Assembly (NCBI GenBank): GCA_963556255.1
Contig: OY744604.1
Coordinates: 96,392,261-96,456,260 of the forward strand
Direction: 5' to 3'
DNA from: Allolobophora icterica
Taxonomy: Eukaryota > Annelida > Clitellata > Crassiclitellata > Lumbricidae
Length of the DNA stretch: 64,000 nucleotides
The notes under the pieces were generated by a model. It was given only the letters and a program-made list of their open reading frames with translations. It ran no database searches and was not told the origin of the DNA. Both the position numbers and the translations under genes were made by a program. Shown here piece after piece: positions 63,897 through 64,000 of this stretch (its first letter is position 1; every line of letters begins with the position of its first letter).

Positions 63897-64000
63897 CAGT
63901 AGCAGTAGCAGTAGCAGTAGCAGTAGCAGTAGCAGTAGCAGTAGCAGTAGCAGTAGCAGTAGCAGTAGCAGTAGCAATAGCAATAGTAGTAGTAATAGTA
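63651..64000 (+). other. Calpain C intron 3, cut by the window edge
   Basis: Same as calpain B intron 3: TAG then TAGCAG microsatellite (63835-63985). Nothing else. Confidence 0.9.

Overview
The window is animal nuclear DNA. It has intron-split genes with GT-AG splice sites, LINE and SINE remnants, DNA-transposon MITEs and very large trinucleotide microsatellites. The repeat content suggests a marine invertebrate, but the phylum cannot be fixed from sequence alone.

The host backbone is a head-to-tail array of at least three calpain (calcium-dependent cysteine protease) genes, all on the + strand. Gene A is cut by the left window edge; its nine 3' coding exons lie between 1002 and 26368. Gene B is complete: 18 coding exons from 33605 to 54943, whose lengths sum to 2178 nt (725 codons plus stop), with the catalytic Cys, His and Asn all present. 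Gene C starts at 61907 and runs off the right edge after three exons. The nine shared exons of A and B have identical lengths. The A-B and B-C spacers are homologous and contain the same LINE remnant, split by an expanded TAG microsatellite.

The main accessory feature is a complete 18,465-bp Polinton/Maverick element (adintovirus-like, 7212-25676) in the last intron of calpain A. It has 1,855-bp terminal inverted repeats, a 6-bp target duplication (GCTGTA/ACTGTA) and open, apparently undamaged genes. The paralogous intron of calpain B still carries the empty ACTGTA site at 54656-54661, so the insertion is specific to copy A. On the minus strand, in transcription order, are: packaging ATPase, penton-like minor capsid protein, a pVI-like hydrophobic virion protein, a possible dUTPase-fold protein, a membrane/coiled-coil protein, a conserved 316-aa protein, a small basic/amphipathic protein, the major capsid protein, a SAP/NUMOD-like protein, protein-primed PolB, an adenain-like protease, and two tail-fibre-like proteins with discoidin (F5/8C) heads. 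On the plus strand, divergent from the ATPase, is a single ORF joining a zinc ribbon, a parvovirus-type PLA2-like domain, a retroviral-type integrase and a chromodomain. Together these supply integration, self-replication, maturation, packaging, capsid, and possibly membrane penetration and attachment, which is a virus-like gene set.

The rest is introns and spacers with MITEs (several dated by an empty site in the paralogous copy), tRNA-derived SINEs, LINE tails, minisatellites and microsatellites. All similarity statements are by-eye comparisons; no database search was possible.
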